The position numbers and the translations under genes were made by a program. Shown one piece after another: positions 10,395 through 20,109 of a stretch of 64,000 nt of DNA. Below the pieces are notes generated by a model. The model had not been told where the DNA came from and did no database searches. It saw only the letters and a program-made list of their open reading frames with translations. Source of the stretch: Gammaproteobacteria bacterium (GTDB lineage Bacteria; Pseudomonadota; Gammaproteobacteria; SZUA-152); the NCBI GenBank assembly GCA_021648485.1, contig JAKISS010000005.1, forward strand, positions 1-64,000, read 5' to 3'. How positions within the stretch are numbered: position 1 is the stretch's first letter; each line of letters begins with the position of its first letter.

Positions 10395-10850
10395 ATGGTA
10401 CACCCTTTTCTCATCGCTAAACGCAAACGGCATAACGCCACCACCTTGCATGAAGCAAACTTCAGAAAACTCGCGCGCGTGATACCTGCCTTGCCCGAAC
10501 TGGAAATAGCCACTACCGTAAAAAATGCAACCGGGATGCAACTATCCCTGCATATTCTGGAAACCAGCAAATACACCAAAACCTTCTCATTACACCTGCA
10601 ACACTCGGCAGAACAACCCTGGTTACCCGGCCTGCACATGAAAATCCGTAACTATTACGATGCAGGCGTCAGCGAAGTGCTGGCCTTTCAGCACAAGCAT
10701 CGCCTCAACGCACGTTATAACTACCCGAATTGCGACATGTTTCAGCGCAACGAAAAATGGCAAATCAACCAGTTTTTAGGTGAATGGCTGGATCACTGCT
10801 TACGCACAGATTGCATATTCCAGGCAGTCACCGAACCTCTTAACCGCTAA
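10395..10850 (+). CDS. DUF1249 (YqiB-like) protein
   Basis: Similarity to DUF1249 pattern (YYDAGVSEVLAFQHKHRLNARYNYPN..MFQRNEKWQINQFLGEWL). Confidence 0.75.
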   Translation: MVHPFLIAKRKRHNATTLHEANFRKLARVIPALPELEIATTVKNATGMQLSLHILETSKYTKTFSLHLQHSAEQPWLPGLHMKIRNYYDAGVSEVLAFQHKHRLNARYNYPNCDMFQRNEKWQINQFLGEWLDHCLRTDCIFQAVTEPLNR

Positions 10851-11040
10851 ATTTATTTTATAATCCAGGACAACTTCATATTTGTTGACTGTTTTTTGAG
10901 CTATCATCGAAGCTAGTTTTCTAACAGCCGGGAATATAAGCAAAAATACTTTTCGTTGTTAAAGTCCCTCCTTCCTGCTGCCGATACCGTAAGGGCAAGC
11001 CCCCCCTTATCAGCACTGGCTATCGCCAAGAGAATGCTTT

Positions 11041-12024
11041 ATGAAAAAATTTTTTGGAATCATACTGTTAGTTATCACTACCGGCTTTTTTTCACACACC
11101 TTCGCTGTTGATGATTATATCTGGGAAGAAAAATTTAAAAAGGCACTGCCCAAAGCAGAGCAAGGTGATACAAAATCACAATATGCCATCGGTGAGATGT
11201 TTGAGAAAGGCAAAGGTACTATCAAAGATCCCAAAAAGGCTTTCGAGTGGTACCACAAAGCGGCAAAACAAAATAACAAAAAGGCAGCTTACAAGGTCGG
11301 ACGCGCCTACCTGGAAGGAAAAGGCGTCAGCAGAAACTATAAAAAAGCGCATGACTGGTTTAGAAGCTCTGCCAATCAAAAATATGTGCGCGCCGAATAC
11401 TATCTTGGTGCCCTGTATGAATACGGCCAAGGCGTGTCAAAAAATTACAACGAAGCCCTCAAATGGTACAAACAGGCTCTGGCGGGAGGCTATAGTAGAG
11501 CTTCCGACGGTATCAAACGAGTTGCCAAAGCACAAAAATCTGCTGAACAGAAACGCCGCGCAGCCATCGTAAAAACAGTCAAACCTAAAACCGTACCAAA
11601 ACCGAAACCGAAACCCGTACCAAAAATAAAATCCACTAAAGACAAAGTGCTGGCGGGTGGCTGGAAAAAACGCAACAAGCCCGTCGAATACCTCCCCTCT
11701 TCGCTCACCCAGTGTAAAAATGAAGAAGAACGAGTGGAATGCCAGTCTGTAGACATTTCCCGCAACATTGGCATGGCGGACATCAGCTACACAACCAAGG
11801 CCACCTTGTTTGACTTTGAAGACAATGGGTCATTTAACATTTCCTATCGCAACAACGTCTCCAAAATTACCGTCACAGATCCTGAGTTCGCTGAATCTGG
11901 TCGCAAAGTACCTGTCACTCTGGGCTGGCAGGATGCCGACCATGAACTGGCTTGCCAATTTGAAAATGACCGCTCCCTGACTTGTACCAAAAACAAACTA
12001 CGGAAAATCACGTTGCGGCGATGA
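11041..12024 (+). CDS. Sel1-repeat secreted protein
   Basis: Signal peptide plus Sel1 repeats (A..GDTKSQYAIGEMFEKGKGTIKDPKKAFEWYHKAAKQ...). Confidence 0.8.
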   Translation: MKKFFGIILLVITTGFFSHTFAVDDYIWEEKFKKALPKAEQGDTKSQYAIGEMFEKGKGTIKDPKKAFEWYHKAAKQNNKKAAYKVGRAYLEGKGVSRNYKKAHDWFRSSANQKYVRAEYYLGALYEYGQGVSKNYNEALKWYKQALAGGYSRASDGIKRVAKAQKSAEQKRRAAIVKTVKPKTVPKPKPKPVPKIKSTKDKVLAGGWKKRNKPVEYLPSSLTQCKNEEERVECQSVDISRNIGMADISYTTKATLFDFEDNGSFNISYRNNVSKITVTDPEFAESGRKVPVTLGWQDADHELACQFENDRSLTCTKNKLRKITLRR

Positions 12025-12065
12025 TGCTTACTCTACGGTTTAAAGGTTGCCGCATGACAAATGAA

Positions 12066-12090
12066 AAAGGGCTCCATTTGGAGCCCCTTA
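12066..12090 (-). terminator. Rho-independent terminator after tRNA-Ser
   Basis: GGGGCTCC-AAAT-GGAGCCC followed by T run when read on the minus strand. Confidence 0.7.
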
Positions 12091-12100
12091 ACTTGTTGTA

Positions 12101-12189
12101 TGGCGGAGAGCGAGGGATTCGAACCCCCGGACGGTTTCCCGTCAACGGTTTTCAAGACCGCCGCTTTCGACCACTCAGCCAGCTCTCCG
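12101..12189 (-). tRNA. tRNA-Ser (UGA anticodon)
   Basis: Reverse complement CGGAGAGCTGGCTGAGTGG...GGTCTTGAAAACC...GGTTCGAATCCCTCGCTCTCCGCCA; long variable arm, encoded CCA. Confidence 0.95.
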
Positions 12190-12437
12190 TTATGTACATT
12201 CGTCGTAACTCCCCTGACAACACCAATAACACCACTATCAGCAAGGAGGAACAGTCTTGAAATAGCTCTTTTCACCCCCATCTCTAGCGAGGCAGGCAAT
12301 AATACTGAATCGTTGAGGGCATTGCTAGGCGCTTGTCCGAGAATAGCGACCAGCGAAAGCAAAAACAGGTTTGACCCATACATAGACGGAACTTATAATC
12401 CCGTATAAGTCTAAAGATCCGATACGTTACATAAATT

Positions 12438-13139
12438 TTGAAACAAATGACAAACCGTGGAGGTTTACCCCCGATGAACCCAAATTATTCTGTTGCCACC
12501 CACTCGTCCTCATCGACGCTGGCCACCAACAAACTCATTCGCAATACTTACACCCTGCTGTCAATGACACTGTTGTTCAGCGCGGGTACTGCCGCTGTCG
12601 GCGTAATGATGAACCTTTCACAGGGCATGGCATTAGGCGCAACTATTGCCGCCATTGCGATGCTATGGTTCGTTTTGCCTCGCACCGCCAATTCCGCCAT
12701 GGGCATCCCGGTCATCTTCGGCATCACCGGCTTGCTTGGCCTGGGTCTGGGACCGGTGCTGAATTATTATCTGGCGGTTAATCCCAGCATCGTGATGACT
12801 GCATTGGGCGGCACGGGTGCTATTTTCCTGGGTCTGTCCGCTTACGCACTCACCACGCGTAAAGATTTCAGCTTCATGGCAGGCTTCCTGATGGTGGGCT
12901 TGATTGTGGTGATTGGTGCCTCCCTGCTGAATATTTTCCTGAGTATTCCTGCCCTGTCTCTGGCAGTGAGTGCTGCGGTCATCATGATCATGAGTGGCTT
13001 CATCCTGTTTCAGACCTCCTCCATGGTCAATGGTGGTGAAACCAACTACATCATGGCAACAGCCAGTCTGTTCCTGTCGATAGTCAACATGTTTCAGGCG
13101 CTTCTGCACATTCTGGGCGCGTTTAATAACAACGATTAA
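12438..13139 (+). CDS. Bax inhibitor-1 / YccA family membrane protein
   Basis: LIRNTYTLLSMTLLFSAGTAAVG ... multi-TM, typical BI-1 family. Confidence 0.85.
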   Translation: MKQMTNRGGLPPMNPNYSVATHSSSSTLATNKLIRNTYTLLSMTLLFSAGTAAVGVMMNLSQGMALGATIAAIAMLWFVLPRTANSAMGIPVIFGITGLLGLGLGPVLNYYLAVNPSIVMTALGGTGAIFLGLSAYALTTRKDFSFMAGFLMVGLIVVIGASLLNIFLSIPALSLAVSAAVIMIMSGFILFQTSSMVNGGETNYIMATASLFLSIVNMFQALLHILGAFNNND

Positions 13140-13157
13140 ACGCCGTTTCCGGAACTG

Positions 13158-13190
13158 AAAAAGCCCCGGTGTTGGCCGGGGCTTTTTTTT
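13158..13190 (+). terminator. Rho-independent terminator
   Basis: AAGCCCCGGTGTTGGCCGGGGCTTTTTTTT. Confidence 0.9.
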
Positions 13191-13212
13191 GCTGAATATT
13201 TTATGTTAAGAG

Positions 13213-13398
13213 GTGATTATGGACTGGATACAAATTGGTTCTGCGATATTTCTGGGGGCCATGTTGATTTTCATTTTCCCGCGTATGCGCCATGCGGTAA
13301 AAAATGCCCCCAAGGGCAGTAACAAAGACTGGTTAAATTACCTGATGATTATGGTCGTTGTGGGCTTATTTATTATGTTTCTGATTCAGATGGTGTAA
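13213..13398 (+). CDS. small two-TM membrane protein
   Basis: MIMDWIQIGSAIFLGAMLIFIFPRMRHAVKNAPKGSNKDWLNYLMIMVVVGLFIMFLIQMV; RBS AGAGGTGAT. Confidence 0.65.
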   Translation: MIMDWIQIGSAIFLGAMLIFIFPRMRHAVKNAPKGSNKDWLNYLMIMVVVGLFIMFLIQMV

Positions 13399-13489
13399 TC
13401 TAAAAATCATACCCTGCATAATCAGCCAACGAAAATGCCACCCTGCCTACAGAGCCCACCAGAAAATCACCTCTTGCTGGCCACCCTTT

Positions 13490-13663
13490 TTAATCAGGCC
13501 AAACACGCCGCGCTGGTAGCCGTGGTAAAGACAATTCAGACTCAGCCTTAGGCAAGGGGGCCGCCTCCGAAACCTGTTGCGCATCCGCTGTATTTTTCTG
13601 CGGCTGTTTTGCTTTCGCCTGACGAACACTATTGGCTAATTTGGAACCCAATTCTTTTGTCAT
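13490..13663 (-). CDS. mcdB: McdB-like carboxysome positioning protein (57 aa)
   Basis: MTKELGSKLANSVRQAKAKQPQKNTADAQQVSEAAPLPKAESELSLPRLPARRVWPD; ATGA overlap with upstream ParA gene; near-C-terminal Trp as in alpha-McdB; the track lists a longer artefactual ORF to 13789. Confidence 0.75.
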   Translation of the reverse strand: MTKELGSKLANSVRQAKAKQPQKNTADAQQVSEAAPLPKAESELSLPRLPARRVWPD

Positions 13664-14298
13664 GATGTCAATATCTCCTCGATGAGAAACTCCACTTCCT
13701 GAACCGCAGATTCCCCACGCTTCCCCATGCAATATACGCTTAAACCTTCTAAGGCTGAGTTTCGATACACCGCACGCCGTCGCAGACAACTTTGCAGGGC
13801 GGGCATATCAAATTCCGCCAATGCCTGGTTCATACTTCTGGACATCGCACTCCGCAACTCCAACTGATTGACCAGTATATATGCCTGCAGCCGGGGATTA
13901 CCGATTTTAACCTGATCAATGGCATCCGTCAGCCGAACACTCGCCCACAAATCAACAGGGGAAGGTAATACTGGAACGAACACTTTATCAGAGATGGTCA
14001 TCGCCGACTGTGCAACCCCGGTTTCAAGCGTCGGCGGACAATCAATGACCAGATATTGGTAATCCTGACGCATGCGGCTGACTTCTCTCGCCAAATTACT
14101 CGCCACAGAAATGACCGAAACAGGAAAAGGGCGCTCATCCGTCGATAGTCCTGCCCATTGCCCAGCCGACCCTTGCGGATCGGCATCAATAATGAGAGTT
14201 CGACCACGCCGGGAAAGCCCCGCAGCAAGATTCATACTGAGCGTCGTTTTACCCGTGCCACCTTTTTGATTCGCAACCGAAAAAACCTGCGCCAACAT
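13660..14298 (-). CDS. mcdA: ParA/MinD-family ATPase, McdA-like
   Basis: Deviant Walker A NQKGGTGKTTLSMNLA, IIDADPQGSAGQW, VIDCPPTLE; overlaps the RVWPD-ending small ORF. Confidence 0.85.
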   Translation of the reverse strand: MLAQVFSVANQKGGTGKTTLSMNLAAGLSRRGRTLIIDADPQGSAGQWAGLSTDERPFPVSVISVASNLAREVSRMRQDYQYLVIDCPPTLETGVAQSAMTISDKVFVPVLPSPVDLWASVRLTDAIDQVKIGNPRLQAYILVNQLELRSAMSRSMNQALAEFDMPALQSCLRRRAVYRNSALEGLSVYCMGKRGESAVQEVEFLIEEILTS

Positions 14299-14347
14299 AG
14301 TGAATACCCTTACTTAGCTTAAGATAGCTGCGACCCTGCACTCTGTT

Positions 14348-16615
14348 TTACTCTTTAACCCGCTCGACACAAGAATGATTAAACATTTCCGCCAGAGAAA
14401 ACAACAACGCAACATCATCCGCATTTGCAAGTGCGTGATCCTTCCTGAAGGCCAGCATAACACCCTTGCGTACTTCCAGATAGAAGTCGTCATGCTTTGC
14501 AATAAACGCAGTCAGTTTTGGCGAAAGATACGATAATGGATCAGTGCCTTCCTTTGCATAAAGGCGATATTTTCCAGCAAGCGCATTTTCATCAGGCAAC
14601 ACAACCTCTTCATAATCGACCAGATAGCGCTCCAAATAATGCCCTGGGGCGATCACCATATCCGGCACATCGGCCTCCAAACCGGCAGGACAACATATGG
14701 TAATGATGGTGTGCCAGTGTCTGGAATAATAATTCGGCGCAGATGTGTGGCTGTAATCGTACAGGCGGACACGACTACCCCAATGCTTACCTGACAGGAT
14801 ATTACACTCTTCCTTGTCTGCTCCACGCCGCAGATAGACGAAATCTTCAGCATTTAATATGCTCTTTGATTCAGGCCGAAAGTCCAGACTGTATTGCTCA
14901 GCCAGACACTCCATTTGCACTTCCCTGTCACTACGCTGAACCTGCTCCTTGATCAGAATAGTGTCTTGCATACGGGCAGCCAGTGCGTGTCGTGTAAATG
15001 GAATAAAATTTTCTACACCAACCAGCTCAAAGACACGACCATCACGCACGCACTCCTCTTCAAATTGGTGCAAATATTCCATGGCAGTATGATCAATGAT
15101 TCGCCCTGATTCAGTAACAATCAGCGTCACACCTACCTTAGGCGGCAAATTGGCGAGCAACTTATCCAACGGTAAAAGGTTGAAACAAACGAGTGAAGAT
15201 AATGTCATTTCATAATGAACGATGCCTTCTCTTTCCTGCTCCTTGAGCTTGATTACTGGCGTTTTAAACAAACTTTTCAGGTTGTCCCATAGCAAACAAC
15301 ACCCTTGTTTAAAGCTCATACGTCCCATCAACACAAAACGAAAAGATGGCATCAACAGATACAGCAGTATCACGACCTCTGCGGCCACACCTATCAAAAT
15401 ACCAGAAAGAAGATCGGTGCCAAGAATGGCGACAACAGTGATAATAAAGATGACGATCTGATCACGACCAATGGCATAGGTTTTAGTGAAAACTTTATAT
15501 TCACACAACTTCCAACCAACATAGATCAGAATCGCAGCAATAGCCGCCAACGGGACCATTGCAATAATATCCGTAATAAAAAACAAGAATACCAATAAAA
15601 ACATTGCGTTATAAAAATTCGCCCATAACGTCCGTCCACCGGCATCGATATTTGTGCGGCTTTTTATTCCACCCGGGATGATCGTCAACCCCCCAAAAAT
15701 ACTCGACAACGAGTTAGATATCCCCATTGCACGCAACGTTATATTCGGGTCTGACTTGCGCTGGAAGGGATCAATTTTATCGACCGCCTTAATCGTCGCC
15801 AATGACTCAACACCATCAATCAGTGTCAGGGTAATCACGACAACCAACACGCCCCACCACAGGTCAGGTCGTGAAAACACTTCACCAAAGGCCGGAAAGG
15901 TAATCCCGTCTGCCATTATATTATCCGGCATAGTGATCAGATACTTTGCGTCAAGGCCGAATGCAGAAGCCAACAAAATACCAAGCACCGTCACAAGTAA
16001 CGGTGGCGGCACTTTGCGCATCCAGCCATGCTTCGATTTACTTAGGTAAAAAACAAGAAACAGACTTAGCCCGCCAATAACCAGAACACCCCATTCTATT
16101 TGTAATAAGGCCTGCGGCAACTTTGCAACAGACGCCAGCATGGTTCCAGAAGCGGGTAACATCGCCCCCATCAAGGGGGGGATCTGTTTAATGATAATAA
16201 TCAGACCGATGGCGGCAAGCATCGCCTCCACTACCGTCACAGGCAAAAAAATGGCGTAACGACCCGTCTTGAAAAAAGCCAACACTATCTGTAATAACCC
16301 GGTGATGCAGATGGCCACCAGAAGCAGAGGGTAACCTGCGGCAAGATCACCACCACCTAACATCAACATTCCGGCTAAAAGTGCAGGAGCCAAGCCTGCG
16401 GCGGGCCCACTAATGGTGACATAAGCCCCTCCCAGAAAAGGGAAAATGAGGCCAGCAATAATGGCAGAAATCAATCCTGTTACAGGTGGTGCACCAGACG
16501 CGATAGCGATCCCCAGCGACAGAGGCAATGAAACAAGCGCCACTTGCATGCCTGCCAGCAAATCGTAACGCCAGTGTTTTAAACCTTTAATACCATTCTG
16601 TGGAGTTTCAGTCAT
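14348..16615 (-). CDS. SulP-family anion (probable bicarbonate) transporter with STAS-like domain and long C-terminal tail
   Basis: MTETPQNGIKGLKHWRYDLLAGMQVALVSLPLSLGIAIASGAPPVTGLISAIIAG; SulP core; gene neighbourhood with carboxysome genes. Confidence 0.85.
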   Translation of the reverse strand: MTETPQNGIKGLKHWRYDLLAGMQVALVSLPLSLGIAIASGAPPVTGLISAIIAGLIFPFLGGAYVTISGPAAGLAPALLAGMLMLGGGDLAAGYPLLLVAICITGLLQIVLAFFKTGRYAIFLPVTVVEAMLAAIGLIIIIKQIPPLMGAMLPASGTMLASVAKLPQALLQIEWGVLVIGGLSLFLVFYLSKSKHGWMRKVPPPLLVTVLGILLASAFGLDAKYLITMPDNIMADGITFPAFGEVFSRPDLWWGVLVVVITLTLIDGVESLATIKAVDKIDPFQRKSDPNITLRAMGISNSLSSIFGGLTIIPGGIKSRTNIDAGGRTLWANFYNAMFLLVFLFFITDIIAMVPLAAIAAILIYVGWKLCEYKVFTKTYAIGRDQIVIFIITVVAILGTDLLSGILIGVAAEVVILLYLLMPSFRFVLMGRMSFKQGCCLLWDNLKSLFKTPVIKLKEQEREGIVHYEMTLSSLVCFNLLPLDKLLANLPPKVGVTLIVTESGRIIDHTAMEYLHQFEEECVRDGRVFELVGVENFIPFTRHALAARMQDTILIKEQVQRSDREVQMECLAEQYSLDFRPESKSILNAEDFVYLRRGADKEECNILSGKHWGSRVRLYDYSHTSAPNYYSRHWHTIITICCPAGLEADVPDMVIAPGHYLERYLVDYEEVVLPDENALAGKYRLYAKEGTDPLSYLSPKLTAFIAKHDDFYLEVRKGVMLAFRKDHALANADDVALLFSLAEMFNHSCVERVKE

Positions 16616-17317
16616 AACACGTATACCTCAACATTTATTTAACCCCGAACAGTGCTTTCAGAATGTGCCCGAAACAGCTTCCCTGTTTTGCATCCCGGCT
16701 TCGTCCGCTCTTCAATCAAAAAGCGCGAATGACAGAGCGACTATTCCTCCACTTTCTGTTCAATCAGAACGAACACACACTCAATCCAGATACCAAACAG
16801 GGAAGTTATTTTTCTGCGCGTTCCCACTGTTGTGCTCCATTCATTTGTCAGCAACGCAATGTATAACGCAACATCTGAGGTTTGCGCCATCAACACAAAC
16901 GCTCATTAGCTTACTGAAGAGATGTTAACGCCCCCCAATCAAAATCGAGCAATACGCAAAGAAACGGCTAACAAAACCATACGACTGAAAACCGTGACAC
17001 CAAGCCTATCGGGTTTGGCCAGAAATTGGGCATTCGGATATTCAATGGCAAGCATTGTCAATCATCGATATCACTCTTCCCGCCTCAGTTCAGAAGTAGA
17101 AAATAGTGATCTGACTCATGAAGTCATAAAATAAAATCACAAGGAACTATACCAGACAGGCAAAAATATAGGCAATAATCAATAATTCCCATTTGAATTC
17201 TGAATATACACTTATAAAAAATTAGGGTAATCTGACGGACTCTCTCAACTCTACAGTTTCCCGCCCAAGCGACAACTGAGCGGAAAAACGAAATAAAGCC
17301 GATTCAAACATACCGCC

Positions 17318-17875
17318 ATGCACCGCGAAAAGCTTTTACAACTGCTTAAAAACTACAAAACACCTTTTCTCGAAGAGTCTGCGATGCTGGAACGCACCCG
17401 GCGGTTTGTCGCCGCGCATGAAGACTGTTTTGACAGAGCACTTGTACCTGGTCATGTCACCGGCTCTTCATGGGTTGTCAATCCCCGACGGGATCATGCT
17501 CTCATGTTACACCATCGCAAACTCGACTTATGGCTACAGCCTGGCGGACACGCAGATGGCGATGCTGATATACACAACGTGGTTATAAAAGAGACTTCTG
17601 AAGAGTCAGGCATTGAGCCAGAACATATCAAACTGCTAAGTCATGATATTTTTGATATTGATATACATACCATTTACGCGAGTCAGCACGACCACCGACA
17701 CGAACATTATGATATACGTTTTTTACTGGAGATTAACGACAACTTACCTGTCCCGGGCAACAATGAGTCACACCAGATAGGCTGGATACCATTAACGCAC
17801 ATACCGCGTTTTAACAATTACCGCTCTTTCTATCGCATGATACGTAAAACACGCCAGTATCCTCCCGCATCTTAA
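17318..17875 (+). CDS. NUDIX hydrolase
   Basis: Nudix box GGHADGDADIHNVVIKETSEESGI. Confidence 0.85.
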   Translation: MHREKLLQLLKNYKTPFLEESAMLERTRRFVAAHEDCFDRALVPGHVTGSSWVVNPRRDHALMLHHRKLDLWLQPGGHADGDADIHNVVIKETSEESGIEPEHIKLLSHDIFDIDIHTIYASQHDHRHEHYDIRFLLEINDNLPVPGNNESHQIGWIPLTHIPRFNNYRSFYRMIRKTRQYPPAS

Positions 17876-18074
17876 ATGTGAATTAAGTGCCAAATCACCC
17901 GGTTAACGTTTTTACTGGGACGTTAGGTTGTCGCAGCATTGGTCAGCGGGGTGTTATAAACACAGGGGCACAGAGTGTTTAGTGCTTTTCTCTGCATTTA
18001 AATATTTGGTGATTTTTAAAAACAGCGTGTTTTTAGCGCTTAATTCATATTAAATCAAAGATGTAGGCCAAGCG

Positions 18075-18689
18075 TTACACACCACTTAAGCTTTGCACCG
18101 CATGTATTGCAGCGTGTGCAGCCACATCGATATCTGCTTCTTTTCCCGCCAATGTCAAGCGCCCATAAGCACCCACCGCACGGGCATCGACCAGCGTTAT
18201 ATTGGATGCTTTCTCAGCCTCATTGGCCGCATAAACGATATAACCCGCAGGTTCTGTTTCGAGAATAAACATACTCTGTCCAGGTAATATCATCGACCCC
18301 CGACGGTCCTGACGATTAATCAGCACAGCATGGTCCGGGGTAATCGCCCTCACCGTTTCACTCCAGGCAACACGACATTTCTGTCGTTCATCTTCCGCTG
18401 TGCGCAGCGAATACAATATAGCTCGACCGGCTTCAATAACATCACTCTGATCACGGTGGTGAAACACCATGGAACCAAACGCTCTCTCGACAACCTGCTG
18501 TCCAAGATGAACACGCGTCGCCTTTAGTGCTACATCGGTCAAACGGTGTATCGCCATACCCGGGGCTACTTCCATCCACAAACAGGCATCACCTGGCACG
18601 GGCAGAAAACCCTGTGACACAGTCGCCATATACGCTGCCAACTGTGGCTGCAACGAGTCAATAAAAACATAGGTTCGCAGTTTAATCAT
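18075..18689 (-). CDS. csoS1D: CsoS1D-like tandem-BMC shell protein
   Basis: Acidic/cyclic architecture with C-terminal BMC fold ([57 protein letters not shown]); cso locus context. Confidence 0.8.
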   Translation of the reverse strand: MIKLRTYVFIDSLQPQLAAYMATVSQGFLPVPGDACLWMEVAPGMAIHRLTDVALKATRVHLGQQVVERAFGSMVFHHRDQSDVIEAGRAILYSLRTAEDERQKCRVAWSETVRAITPDHAVLINRQDRRGSMILPGQSMFILETEPAGYIVYAANEAEKASNITLVDARAVGAYGRLTLAGKEADIDVAAHAAIHAVQSLSGV

Positions 18690-18698
18690 TATATTACT

Positions 18699-19718
18699 TC
18701 ATAAGTTGGCAACGCGATTACGATGCCGCGTAGAAAATTCTTCATACAAATCGCGCATACGTTGGCGAATTGATGGTTCACTTGTTTTTGCAAACTCAAG
18801 AAATGTCCTGGCAATCAGTGACAATTCCTTCCCTTTCAAATGCACAAGGTACCAATTACGCTCTATGGGAAACCCTTCAACATCCAACAAATCAACAGGC
18901 CCATTGGTACCTTCTAAGGAGAGCGTGTGCAAAGACAATATAGCAACACCCAAGCCACCAACAACAGCATGTTTTATTGCCTCGTTACTCCCAAGCTCCA
19001 TACGAACATTAGGCACAAGCCCATGCTCCGCAAACAATTTCATTGCAGTATCACGAATCCCTGAACCCACTTCCCTGGAGATAAAAGGCTCTTGGGCCAG
19101 CCTTTCAATACTGATGTTTGATTCTCTGCATAACGGATGCTCATGGGAAGCCATAACGACCAGGGGGTTCGGTGCAAACAGCAATATTTCAAGATCCAGA
19201 CCTGTGCCGGGCGGCCGACCAAGAATATATAAGTCATCTTCATTATTATAAATACGCTCAAATATCCGCTCTCTGTTTGTCACTTTTAAAGAGACATCAA
19301 CACCGGGGTACAACCTGCAAAATTCGCCAAGGATCTCAGGTGTAAAATATTTTGCTGTACTAACGACCGCCAGACGTAACCGACCACTGCGTAAACCTTT
19401 AATTTCTGCAATACGGCTATCCAGGTCAGAAAGACTGTCAAAAATATCTCTTACTGCTTGATATAATTTTTCGCCGGCCTCAGTCGCTTTGATCTGGCGA
19501 CCTGCCTGATCAATCAATGGCAACCCCATCACATCAGTCAATTTTTTTAACTGTATGGAGACAGTGGGCTGGGTGATATGCAACTCTTCCGCAGCGCGGG
19601 TAAAATTACCCAGTCTGACAATGGCTTCAAATATTTGCATCTGCCTGAATGTGGTATGACGAATCAGGTAATCTGGCAAGCCACCCTTGAATCTCGACAT
19701 ACTATGATTAGACATCAT
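18699..19718 (-). CDS. cbbR: LysR-family regulator, CbbR-like
   Basis: FRQMQIFEAIVRLGNFTRAAEELHITQPTVSIQLKKLTDVMGLPLIDQAGRQI; context with cbb/cso genes. Confidence 0.85.
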   Translation of the reverse strand: MMSNHSMSRFKGGLPDYLIRHTTFRQMQIFEAIVRLGNFTRAAEELHITQPTVSIQLKKLTDVMGLPLIDQAGRQIKATEAGEKLYQAVRDIFDSLSDLDSRIAEIKGLRSGRLRLAVVSTAKYFTPEILGEFCRLYPGVDVSLKVTNRERIFERIYNNEDDLYILGRPPGTGLDLEILLFAPNPLVVMASHEHPLCRESNISIERLAQEPFISREVGSGIRDTAMKLFAEHGLVPNVRMELGSNEAIKHAVVGGLGVAILSLHTLSLEGTNGPVDLLDVEGFPIERNWYLVHLKGKELSLIARTFLEFAKTSEPSIRQRMRDLYEEFSTRHRNRVANL

Positions 19719-19768
19719 GCATTCCCGATGTTGAATACTACGAAAAATCGTATTTTCAAGCGCAGGAT

Positions 19769-20077
19769 TCAGCTGAATTTATCAGGTGCAATCACCTGAA
19801 CATCGCTGATATAAACGGTAAGGTGATATCCTTTTTTGAGTTTACGCTCAATGCTCTCCAATATAGGCTCCATCCGTTCCTCAGACACAATAACCTTCAC
19901 CAGTATATTGGAGTCAAAACCACTGATATCAGCCTCATAACCAGATGACCCTTCACCTCGCGCACGTAGAATAGTGAAGCCACTCACACCATATTTTTTG
20001 AACATGGACACAAGCCTGTCTTCCATAGAAGATATGGTAATGATGCTTAAAAGCTTTTCTGGATATAATGTGATCAT
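19769..20077 (-). CDS. PII-like protein SbtB-like
   Basis: ISSMEDRLVSMFKKYGVSGFTILRARGEGSSGYEADISGFDSNILVKVIVSEE; directly after the SbtA gene. Confidence 0.75.
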   Translation of the reverse strand: MITLYPEKLLSIITISSMEDRLVSMFKKYGVSGFTILRARGEGSSGYEADISGFDSNILVKVIVSEERMEPILESIERKLKKGYHLTVYISDVQVIAPDKFS

Positions 20078-20109
20078 ACTTATTTGCTCCTGAGCGGTTT
20101 ACATCGAAT

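Noticed and set aside
12663-13109. 148-aa antisense ORF over the BI-1 gene
   Set aside because: Gln/His-rich composition typical of a shadow frame
16922-17134. 70-aa ORF between the SulP and NUDIX genes
   Set aside because: No RBS, no domain, and lies in an apparently noncoding AT-rich gap
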